This document shows positions 1 to 10,270 of a stretch of 64,000 nt of DNA, one piece after another; position 1 is the first letter of the stretch; every line of letters begins with the position of its first letter. Below the pieces are notes generated by a model that worked only from the letters and a program-made list of their open reading frames with translations, was not told where the DNA came from and ran no database searches. A program made the translations under genes and the position numbers. This DNA is from Anthoceros angustus (taxonomy: Eukaryota > Streptophyta > Anthocerotopsida > Anthocerotales > Anthocerotaceae). The stretch lies in NCBI GenBank assembly GCA_010909165.1, contig MU008165.1, forward strand, positions 1,860,001-1,924,000, given 5' to 3'.

Positions 1-347
1 ATCCCAAAATCACCTTGTCGCAGAACCCAAGATGATTCAGATAGTTTTCCTGCAACCACGAAACCCATGCATAGCAAACTACTTGCCCTCGTTGATCCTT
101 CCAGATGGAATCCAGGACCCTACAAAGGCTGGCAAGACTAGATTGTTGTAACCACCAACTCATCAAAACAAAGTTTGGAGGGGATCGCGATGGATAGGTC
201 GGAGGAAAGGTGCACATGAAAGTGATAGGTGGAAGGAACTGGACCGCAAAGTCATGTACATTGCCCTCATACTCCGACCTATCACTCTTGGAGGCAGAAG
301 TACTACCATCCCTAGAGCTGGAATTTTCGGGAGTGTCAGAGCTCTGA
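1..347. other. Unassigned flank of the first repeat
   Basis: No gene, RNA or transposon domain is recognised. The short open frames have no recognisable motif. The stretch leads into the 1.9-kb tandem repeat that starts near 348. Confidence 0.3.
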
Positions 348-2240
348 CCAGAAGTAGAGCTTTCAGCAGGTGGAAGGGAAAGCGATGGCAGCTCTGCAGA
401 CACCATCACTTTATCCGGAGTCTCCACATGAATAGATATCTGAAAGTATCATACAAAAGAGTTAGACCTGGGTTAACACCACACCCCTTCTCCAGGAATC
501 TCCCAAGATGACATGCAAAGACACACAATGCACGTTGATTCCCCAGGGACTGCACCGCTTTTCTACATACCGCAAACATCTGACAGGTACAAAACAGAGA
601 AACAGCAAGAATACCGTGAAAACAGAAGGCCACCCCTCTTCTGTATTGACAACCGTCAAATCTTCCCCAAATATGGCCTGCAAAACCATCATCTGCAACA
701 CGCGCGACGCGCATCAAACAGGAGCCACCTTGCTACTCACCCCGAGCAGCCAAGCACATTGCGGTCAAGCACATACCTCATCTTCCTGTTCCTGTCTGTT
801 GGCCTCCACCTCAGCTGCCTCCATGGCATGACCGCCTGTAGCGATGGACAGCTGCCTCAATCTCGCTGCCACCAATTCCTCGTTAAAAGCAACACCATTC
901 CCCCCTGAAACCTTTTCCTCTCCCTTGATCTTGTCCTCCTGAGAAGGTGCAGGTTCCGACTCATTCAACGCACATGATTCAGCCTGATTCCTTGCATCTG
1001 CCTTCTCTGCAACACGCCTAACCAGCACCTGCTGCTCAGAGGCACCCCCATTCGACGCAGTCACAGGAGGGTTCCTCTTTTTGGAACCCCGTGATCTACT
1101 CCTGCCCTTCGCACTAGGAGCTGGGAGTCTACTGACTTCAGCACCTTGCAAGTAGTCTGTCAACATGGTCGGCTGAGGAGGACGACTATAGCCCCAGTGA
1201 GGGCTTACGTTGCCGGTAGGAGACTCGGGAATCTCTTCCTCTATCCAAGAGACATCTCCATCCATGAGGTTGCGACCTGCTGCAGATCCGTGCTCCTCCA
1301 CACACCTGTGGCAGACAGAGGAACCAGGCCTGCGCCTTAAATTCCGCAAAATTCTGCAACACCACCGCCCTCTCAATTTTGCTGGAATCCTCGGAAGGAA
1401 ACCAGCAGTAGAGGTCACAAGCGCCCAAAATCGCGTAGCCCAGAGTACTCGCGATCCATCATCAGCGATGCAATCGGGCAACTAGATCGGTGTAGCTCAG
1501 CTCTTCAATTCGTTGTCGTTCAGTCGGGATGCACTTCATGTACAATGTATACGTATGTACACTGACGTGGGCATATTGCTTAGCGTGGAGGACAAGGAAT
1601 GCAACAGAATTGCTACGATCCCGACTTCCGTGGACAACAGACGCCCTACAGTGGACCGATCATTTCAAAGGATTGTGTGGTAGCAAGAGCATAACTAGAG
1701 AGGAGGGGAGGGGTGAGTTATAATCAGGACCCAATTTATAGTAGACCTATGAATGATTTACCTTCCTACATATATAGACGACGCCCCCTTGCTCGAGATC
1801 TGGGCAAATTCACTCCCGACGCAAAGCATGCACAATCTCACAACCTCACAAGGTCGTGACTCAAAGCATGCACAATTTTATAACCTCTCAACCTCTCGAC
1901 GCTCTATTCCGTCGTTCATTGAGGATTCGCAGACAACGTTCTCGAGTCTAGTTATCTACATGCTTTAGATTACTGTGTGTCTTTGACTCAAGGACTTAGG
2001 TAGAAGCGGACTCGCACTCTGAGGCCTTCTCGAGTCTACCTTCTCTACCTTCTCAAGTCTACCTTCTCGTGTCTACCTCTTCGAGTCTAGTTATCGTTAT
2101 ATATGCTTTTTGATTAGTGCCTTTGACTCAAGGGCTTAGCTAGAAGCTCAGCTCTCTATAGAGTAGAATAGAATGCAATGTCCTTTAAGATCTTGCTCCA
2201 GCCTCTCTCGCAGGCTAGCCTCAACTAGGCAAACCATTAA
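348..2240. repeat. 1.9-kb tandem duplication, copy 1
   Basis: The motif ccagaagtagagctttcagc occurs at 348 and again at 2241, giving a period of 1893 bp, and the block is nearly identical throughout. On the minus strand it carries a decayed coding-like region: a 238-codon frame at 765-1481 and other open frames joined only by frame changes. The frame ends in a Lys/Arg/Ser/Gly-rich and then Glu/Gln-rich stretch. I do not recognise the protein. The right part (about 1920-2160) has short direct repeats around gagtctagttat and gactcaagg, like those at 7181-7468. It is probably a duplicated gene fragment or an unclassified mobile element. Confidence 0.8.
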
Positions 2241-4117
2241 CCAGAAGTAGAGCTTTCAGCAGGTGGAAGGGAAAGCGATGGCAGCTCTGCAGACACCATC
2301 ACTTTATCCGGAGTCTCCACATGAATAGATATCTGAAAGTATCATACAAAAGAGTTAGACCTGGGTTAACACCACACCCTTCTCCAGGAATCTCCCAAGA
2401 TGACATGCAAAGACACACAATGCACGTTGATTCCCCAGGGACTGCACCGCTTTTCTACATACCGCAAACATCTGACAGGTACAAAACAGAGAAACAGCAA
2501 GAATACCGTGAAAACAGAAGGCCACCCTCTTCTGTATTGACAACCGTCAAATCTTCCCCAAATATGGCCTGCAAAACCATCATCTGCAACACGCGCGACG
2601 CGCATCAAACAGGAGCCACCTTGCTACTCACCCCGAGCAGCCAAGCACATTGCGGTCAAGCACATACCTCATCTTCCTGTTCCTGTCTGTTGGCCTCCAC
2701 CTCAGCTGCCTCCATGGCATGACCGCCTGTAGCGATGGACAGCTGCCTCAATCTCGCTGCCACCAATTCCTCGTTAAAAGCAACACCATTCCCCCTGAAA
2801 CCTTTTCCTCTCCCTTGATCTTGTCCTCCTGAGAAGGTGCAGGTTCCGACTCATTCAACGCACATGATTCAGCCTGATTCCTTGCATCTGCCTTCTCTGC
2901 AACACGCCTAACCAGCACCTGCTGCTCAGAGGCACCCCATTCGACGCAGTCACAGGAGGGTTCCTCTTTTGGAACCCCGTGATCTACTCCTGCCCTTCGC
3001 ACTAGGAGCTGGGAGTCTACTGACTTCAGCACCTTGCAAGTAGTCTGTCAACATGGTCGGCTGAGGAGGACGACTATAGCCCCAGTGAGGGCTTACGTTG
3101 CCGGTAGGAGACTCGGGAATCTCTTCCTCTATCCAAGAGACATCTCCATCCATGAGGTTGCGACCTGCTGCAGATCCGTGCTCCTCCACACACCTGTGGC
3201 AGACAGAGGAACCAGGCCTGCGCCTTAAATTCCGCAAAATTCTGCAACACCACTGCCCTCTCAATTTTGCTGGAATCCTCGGAAGGAACCAGCAGTAGAG
3301 GTCACAAGCGCCCAAAATCGCGTAGCCCCAGAGTACTCGCGATCCATCATCAGCGATGCAATCGGGCAACTAGATCGGTGTAGCTCAGCTCTTCAATTCG
3401 TTGTCGTTCAGTCGGGATGCACTTCATGTACAATGTATACGTATGTACACTGACGTGGGCATATTGCTTAGCGTGGAGGACAAGGAATGCAACAGAATTG
3501 CTACGATCCCGACTTCCGTGGACAACAGACGCCCTACAGTGGACCGATCATTTCAAAGGATTGTGTGGTAGCAAGAGCATAACTAGAGAGGAGGGAGGTG
3601 AGTTATAATCAGGACCCAATTTATAGTAGACCTATGAATGATTTACCTTCCTACATATATAGACGACGCCCCCTTGCTCGAGATCTGGGCAAATTCACTC
3701 CCGACGCAAAGCATGCACAATCTCACAACCTCACAAGGTCGTGACTCAAAGCATGCACAATTTTATAACCTCTCAACCTCTCGACGCTCTATTCCGTCGT
3801 TCATTGAGGATTCGGACAACGTTCTAGTCTAGTTATCTACATGCTTTAGATTCATGTGTCTTTGACTCAAGGACTTAGGTAGAAGCGGACTCGCACTCGA
3901 GGCCTTCGAGTCTACCTTCTCTACCTTCTCAAGTCTACCTTCTCGTGTCTACCTCTTCGAGTCTAGTTATCGTTATATATGCTTTTTGATTAGTGCCTTT
4001 GACTCAAGGGCTTAGCTAGAAGCTCAGCTCTCTATAGAGTAGAATAGAATGCAATGTCCTTTAAGATCTTGCTCCAGCCTCTCTCGCAGGCTAGCCTCAA
4101 CTAGGCAAACCATTAAC
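2241..4117. repeat. 1.9-kb tandem duplication, copy 2
   Basis: Direct repeat of 348-2240, ending at the same aaaccattaa junction near 4117. It is about 16 bp shorter, because of many 1-4 nt deletions rather than substitutions (for example actctgagg in copy 1 is actcgagg here, near 3895). The minus-strand frame of copy 1 is broken here into 94- and 139-codon pieces. Neither copy shows an intact gene. Confidence 0.8.
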
Positions 4118-4734
4118 CCCGAGAAGTCTTGCAAACTAAGAGTCCTCACTGGGCAGCTCTTCATTAGTGGCTGCTGCAAGCTCGCTAACACCGAGAATTG
4201 TGGCAAGTCCGCTAACCCCGAGAATTGTTGTCGACTATTGTCACTCGAAGTTTTCTCTAGACTAAACAGCTCTTCATTACTGACTGCGTCAAGTCCACTA
4301 ACATCAAGAATTCTTGTCGACTAGTGTCACTAAGGATCCTCTCTAGGTTGCTCTTCATTAGTGATTGCAGCCTAGAAGATTGCATGTAGCATGCAACCAC
4401 AAGTGGCTTCTTTACAAGGCAGTTACTAGTTAGATAATTTTATGTTTTTTATTTTTTATTTTTTATTTTATTTCATCAATTTCATCAGTACATGTTATGG
4501 ATATAGTAAATAATATAAATTTTTATATTGATCATTAAATATTATTTAAATTATATTTTAATAAATATATATACTCATAAATGGATGGAAATCTAATACC
4601 CTTGCCTTGGATGGGCTTAACATTTAAAAGGGTACATCCATGAGCAATGGACCGCTTCCGGTCACCCAGCATTGGCTATATGCATAAGGTGCAACAAGAC
4701 CAAACACGTAGGGGAAAATTAAAAGATAATAAGA
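4118..4734. other. AT-rich spacer with degenerate repeats
   Basis: No gene is seen. Between 4140 and 4380 a degenerate motif recurs about three times (gctcttcatta followed by a ctaac...gagaatt block). From 4430 the sequence becomes A/T-rich and grades into the octamer satellite. Confidence 0.4.
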
Positions 4735-6006
4735 TATATAAATATAACATATACAAATATAAACGTATAACATATAAATATACAAACATATAAATATATA
4801 AATATATAAATATATAACATAAATATATAAATATATAAATATATAAATATATAAATATATAAATATATAAATATATAAATATATAAATATATAAATATAT
4901 AAATATATAAATATATAAATATATAAATATATAACATATATATATAAATATAAATATATAACATATAAATATATAAATATATAACATATAAAATAAATAT
5001 ATAAATATATAAATATAAATATATAAATATATAAATATATAAATATATAAATATATAAATATATAAATATATAACATATAAATATATAACATATAAATAT
5101 ATAAATATATAAATATATAAATATATAAATATATAAATATATAAATATATAAATATACAAATATATAACATATATAAATATAACATACAAACATACAAAC
5201 ATACAAACATATAACATACAACGTATAAACGTACAACGTATAAACGCATAAACGATAAACGTATAAATATAAACGTATAAACGTATAAACGTATAAACGT
5301 ATAAACGTATAACGTATAAACGTACAAACGTATAAATGTACAAACATATACATATAAATATATACAAACATACAAACATATAAATATATAACATATAACA
5401 TACAAATATACAAACATATAAATACAAATATACAAACATACAAATATACAAATATACAAACATATAACATAAATATAAATATATAAATATATAAATATAT
5501 AAATATATAAATATATAAATATACATAAATATATAACATATATAAATATACAAATATACAAACATACAAACATATAACATATATAAACGTATAAACGATA
5601 AACGCATAAACGTATAACGTATAAACGTATAAACGTATAAATGTACAAACATATACATATAAATATATACAAACATACAAACATATAAATATATAACATA
5701 TAACATACAAATATACAAACATATAAATACAAATATACAAACATACAAATATACAAATATACAAACATATAACATAAATATATAACATATAAATATATAA
5801 CATATAAATATACAAACATATAACATAAACATACAAACATACAAACATACAAACATACAAACATACAAACATACAAATATACAAACATACAAACATACAA
5901 ACATACAAACATACAAACATACAAACATACAAACATACAAACATACAAACATACAAACATACAAACATACAAACATACAAACATACAAACATACAAACAT
6001 ACAAAC
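4735..6006. repeat. AAAYRTAY octamer satellite array
   Basis: About 1.27 kb of tandem 8-bp units. The main unit forms are AAATATAT, AAACGTAT, AAACATAT, AAATATAC and AAACATAC, all described by AAA-Y-R-TA-Y, so units differ almost only by transitions at three positions. The forms are regionally sorted: AAATATAT on the left, CG-containing units near 5220-5340 and 5585-5640, and a uniform AAACATAC block from about 5820 to 6005. A block of about 140 bp at 5331-5473 recurs at 5636-5778, so there is higher-order structure with a 305-bp period. Because 24 nt (three units) contains no stop codon, all three minus frames stay open for over 400 codons; these are not genes. Confidence 0.95.
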
Positions 6007-6093
6007 ACGGCCCATGCAACTCATGGCAAAATTCCCATACAGAGACCACGAGCCGGAAGTAGTGACTCACGCAGATGGAGACACTCGTTGCCT

Positions 6094-6800
6094 CATTTTG
6101 GAACCTCTTGATCTACTCTTGCCCTTTGCACTAGGAGCAGGGAGTCTACTGACTTCGGCACCTTGCAAGTAGTCGTTCAACATGGTCGGCTAAGGAGGAC
6201 GACAATAGCCCCCGTGAGAGCTTCCGCTGCTAGTAAGGGATCTTTTGTTCTATCCAAGATACGTCTCCATCCATGAGATTACAACTTGCTACAAATCCAT
6301 GCTCCTACATATATGTGGCAGGGGAACGAGGCCTTCTGCTCAAATTCTCCCAAGGCTGTGCGTCCCCAACATTCTACCAAACATTCTACAGCACCACCTT
6401 CTCAACTTTGTTGGAATCCTTGGAAGGAAACCAGCAGTAGAGGTCACAAGCGCCCACAATCAGGCGATCCATCATCAATGATGCGATTGGCCAACTAGAT
6501 CAGTGTAGCTCATCTCTTCAATTCGCCGTCGTCTAGTCAGGATGCACTTCATGTACATGTATACGCATGACGTGGGCATATGGCTTAGCGTGGAGGACAA
6601 GGAATGCAACAAAATTGCTACGATGTGGACCAAGTTCGACTTTCGTGACTGTACAACAGTCGACCTATTATGTCTACGCATCTTGACTAGTCGACCTATC
6701 AATTCTAACGGTTGTGTGATGGAAAATAGAAGACATTATAGCACATGCATATGGTGAGTTATAATCAGGACCTAATTTATAATAGATCTATACATGATTT
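6094..6800. repeat. Third, diverged copy of the 1.9-kb unit
   Basis: This stretch matches 1079-1770 and 2965-3650 in the same orientation: the tctactgacttc block, the catggtcggct block, the tgcacttcatgtac block and the ataatcaggac block occur in the same order. It differs from them by many substitutions as well as indels, so it is much older than the 348/2241 duplication. The octamer satellite lies between it and copy 2. No intact coding frame is present. Confidence 0.75.
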
Positions 6801-6879
6801 ACCTTTTCTAGATACATAGTAAGCCCCTTCGCATGCAGCCAATAAAAAAGTAGCAAGTGTTGGCTTCCCAATGGCTTAG

Positions 6880-7140
6880 GATCTCGACAATTCACTTGTG
6901 ACCCAAAGCATGCACAATCTCACAACCTCTAAACCTCATGAAGCAGTATATAATAGGCATTCACTCGTGACCCAAAGCATGCACAATCGCGTAACGTCTC
7001 AACCTCACAAAGCACTATATAATAGGCTCGTAGTATCTTGCCGTTCACTACATAATAGGCTCAAAGTATCCCACCATTCACTAAGCACTACATAATAGGC
7101 TCATAATATCTTGCTGTTCACTACATAAAAGGCTCAAAAT
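6880..7140. repeat. Tandem repeats around cataataggctc
   Basis: Alternating blocks of about 60 bp, each with an actacataataggctc-like core followed by tatcttgc or tatcccacc and cattcac, recur four or five times. They extend the tail of the third repeat copy. No coding capacity is seen. Confidence 0.6.
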
Positions 7141-7180
7141 ATCCCACCATTCACCGATGATTCGTAGACAACCTTGAATC

Positions 7181-7468
7181 GAGTCTAGTTATCTACATGT
7201 TTTTTATTACTGTCTTTGACTCAAGGGCTTAGCTAGAGGCTACTCACAGACTGCCTTCTCAAGTCTAGTTATCTACATGCATATGCTTTTCATTATCTTT
7301 GACTCAAGGGCTTAGCTAGAAACGACTGAAAGACTACCTTCTCGAGTCTAGTTATATACATGCTATTGATCACTAACTTTGACCCAAGGGCTTAGCTAGA
7401 AGCGACTCCTAGACTACCTTCTTGAGTTTAGTTATCTACATGCTTTTGATTTATGTCTTTGACTCAAT
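7181..7468. repeat. Four tandem units of about 80 bp
   Basis: Units start at 7181, 7261, 7344 and 7424. Each has gagtctagttatctacatg, then ctttgactcaagggcttagc and an agactacctt spacer. Similar single units occur in the right arms of the 1.9-kb repeats (about 1930-2160 and 3820-4020), which ties this array to the same repeat family. Confidence 0.8.
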
Positions 7469-9100
7469 TTGGACAACAGTAAGACTCATGTTCACAAAAT
7501 AAATAAATATTTAAATAGAAGCCTTCTAGGTCGGACCCCACTGTCACGACACCGTCGTTGCGAACTACCAATACACGTAAGTAAAGGTAATATAATACAT
7601 GTACAACAAAAAGTGTGAACTTAGTTCTATGATAGAGGTATTGCATATATTAATACTCTAGTACTTCGCCTTCCAAAACTAAGTCACTAGGTAGGTATGC
7701 TCAAGTTCTTGGAAGGACATGAACTCTTTGTGTCCTAACGTCATAGGAAATTTGTCGTGTCCTACTGCATTCTGTAATTATGTCCTTGAACCCATTGAAA
7801 TTATTCATGTAGAGTAGTTTTTGATTTTGCAAAATAGTTTTGTGTCTTACGTCCATGTCCTTGAACACCATAGTTTTTCTTATCACGACTTCCTTTTAGT
7901 AATGGTTTCCATTCCCTTCACTAGTGTGAAATCAAGAGCTACTAGTCATGGCTGCTAATACTGGTCTGGCAACCTACTGCTCTTCTTATGCAACTATTGA
8001 ATCTTACTAAGCGTAGGTTCCTAATACCTATCTTGCCCAGTTTGCTCCTATTTCTTTGTTTGTCCCAAGTATCTATGCTTTAGCATCATTTGTTTCTTTT
8101 TTTCTTTGACTGTTTTAGTGCATACATTTAGGTTTCCACTTCTCCATATGTTTTCCCTGGTCTTTGAAGCTCATATAATCCGTGAAATATATTTTTCTTT
8201 CATCTCATTATTTTTCTCCATCTCTTCCTCCCTCATTACTGTTGAGTGCATTTGTCATGCGTAAGACCTAGCCAACTTTCTAGAAATACTTTTGTGTATA
8301 CAAGGGAATTCAAATCTTCCCTTGCAATAGAATATGTAGCTGAACTTAGATTGCTCTTTGATGTCAAAATATAGATTACATGAAAAACGATGAAGAAGGG
8401 AAAAGAACATTGCCCGTAAGTGGCTCTAGTGTTAAGTCGAGTTTGCCATTTGATTGGGAGCTCCCTTGCAAACAGGCTCCAGGCCATCTCAGTATCCTTC
8501 TCTAGCGGATGTGCTGAACAGCGGCAAACAGCCAGGTTCACTCGTAGGTGATGCGATGCTTTCTCCATCGATTCCCCATGAAGTCCTTTCAAAGCGCAAG
8601 AAGGAGGGATGCGGCATGCATACATGCCACCACAACGATGGCACGGCAGGCACAGCACTGCACGGCACGGGAAGCCCGCAACACCGATTTCCCGTTGCAT
8701 TATTGCCTGAATGCTTGACCGACCCAGCCTGGAGATGCTCTTTGTGCCAAGCAAGGAACAGATCGATGGATTCCCGACCCTAATGGCACCGAGGGCCTGT
8801 GTGAGGGATCCAGCTGTCCACAAGTCCGAAAGCCAGTCTTCCTCCAAGCACCAGACTGGTGTCCTCCAGGCAGCAAAACGTACTCCAGACTCCGCGCATG
8901 TGAGTATGTCGGTGAAAGAAAGCGCTGGATACAGTACTCCAACGGCGCATTCGTCCGGACCGCACGGTGGGAAAAGCGAACTCATGTCCTGACAGCAAAG
9001 AGAGCGGAGCAAGCCGCTCGTCGGTGAAGCGCATTTGAGAGAGACGAAGCATCGAGCATCGAGAATCTCGATTCTCCTGCCTGTCGCCCGCACGATCTCG
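7469..9100. other. Intergenic; no supported gene
   Basis: AT-rich to about 8400 and mixed after that. A 285-codon minus frame (8236-9093) opens on GTG and shows no domain, so I do not call it. The stretch lies upstream of the TORTIFOLIA1-like promoter. Confidence 0.4.
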
Positions 9101-9139
9101 GATGCCTCTGGCCTGTTAAGAAAGGGAAGACTCGAGCCG

Positions 9140-10270
9140 ATTGGCGTCAGCCCGAGTTAGATAACCCCGGTCCCCGCGGCCGGGTAGCGGGGACGGGGTC
9201 CCGGCGCAACGGGACGGGGTTCCCAAAACGGTGGCTCCATGCAGCCAATCCGATTGGGACAGTCCGGGAGCCAATGGGACCGCGCGGTAGTGGGCGCGGT
9301 GGGTCCCAGCCGCCCGCTCTCCCGTCGCGGTTACTGGGCCCACTGCGAGCCCGACCGCGGACCGGGTTGGTCACAGCGCGATAAACCGCGCGGTCGGCCC
9401 CACCGCGCGTCCAGTCTCTGGAGAGGAGGACCCCAGAACAGCGCCCGTTTGGCTTCCGAGTCGTCTCTCGCGTCTCGGAAGCCTGCTTCTGCCGAATTCT
9501 TGCTATCCTGCGGGCGCAGCCCGATCTGCAGCGCGGAGCCCGCATTCTTCGATTTCCCGCACTTTTCTGCCTCTTCTGCCGGGTTGGGAATCTCCGGAGC
9601 ACAGGTTTGGCGATTTCCGCTTTGTTTCTTCTGTGTGGGTGCATTTTGCATTTTGTGGGTGCTTGTGAGATTCGCGTCTGTGCCTCTTGTCTGCTGCGTT
9701 CTGCTCATCGTGGATGAGCTTCTGCAACTTCTGTGATTGAAACGGATCCGCGGTTGTGGAGGGAGGGAGTCTTTCCGATTGCATACAAGGAGGTGGAGTG
9801 CCGATTTTCTTGATTGCCAGCTCAGGCGTGCTGCGGATGTTGGGTGTTGGTGTTTGGCATTGGTGTGGAGGTGATGTGCATTCGGTGTTTGTTTAGTGAT
9901 CTGGATCGGATTGGATTGGAGGAGCTCTTGTTAGCGTGAACATCTATGATCTGCGGGGATTTTCGACTTTTTTTTTGTGAACGTCCTTTGCACGGTCGCT
10001 GCATTGAAGAGTAATTTCGTGAATGGATTGTCCTTGATTGATGAGGTGGTATAGCCTGGGAAGGGAGGGGTTTGGTGGGCGAAGAAAGGGAAACGTCAGA
10101 GTGGAGTCTGGAGATGCTTGTTGGGAGGGTTGTATGGCTACCCGAGGAGGAGTTACTTTGAAGGTGGCCTGCTAGGGCATGGAGGTGGTGAATCTGGCCG
10201 AGGCCTGCTGCGTTGTTGGTGTGGCATGCAAGGATCCTAGTTGGAGCATTACAGGCAGCTGTTTCAAGGC
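9140..10270 (+). promoter_or_regulatory. GC-rich promoter and 5' leader of the TORTIFOLIA1-like gene
   Basis: A sharp GC- and CpG-rich island runs from about 9140 to 9620, in contrast to the AT-rich DNA on its left. It is followed by a T-rich leader up to the ATG at 10271. An in-frame TAG lies just before 10241, so 10271 is the first usable ATG. No TATA box is obvious. Where transcription starts and whether the leader is spliced cannot be told from sequence. Confidence 0.5.

Noticed and set aside
4624-6070. Three overlapping minus-strand frames of 429-466 codons rich in Tyr, Ile, Val and Cys
   Set aside because: They are the three frames of the octamer satellite; the 24-nt super-period has no stop codon on that strand. 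No start context, no composition of a real protein.
8236-9093. 285-codon minus frame
   Set aside because: Opens on GTG, has no recognisable domain or conserved motif and lies in the upstream region of the TORTIFOLIA1-like gene.
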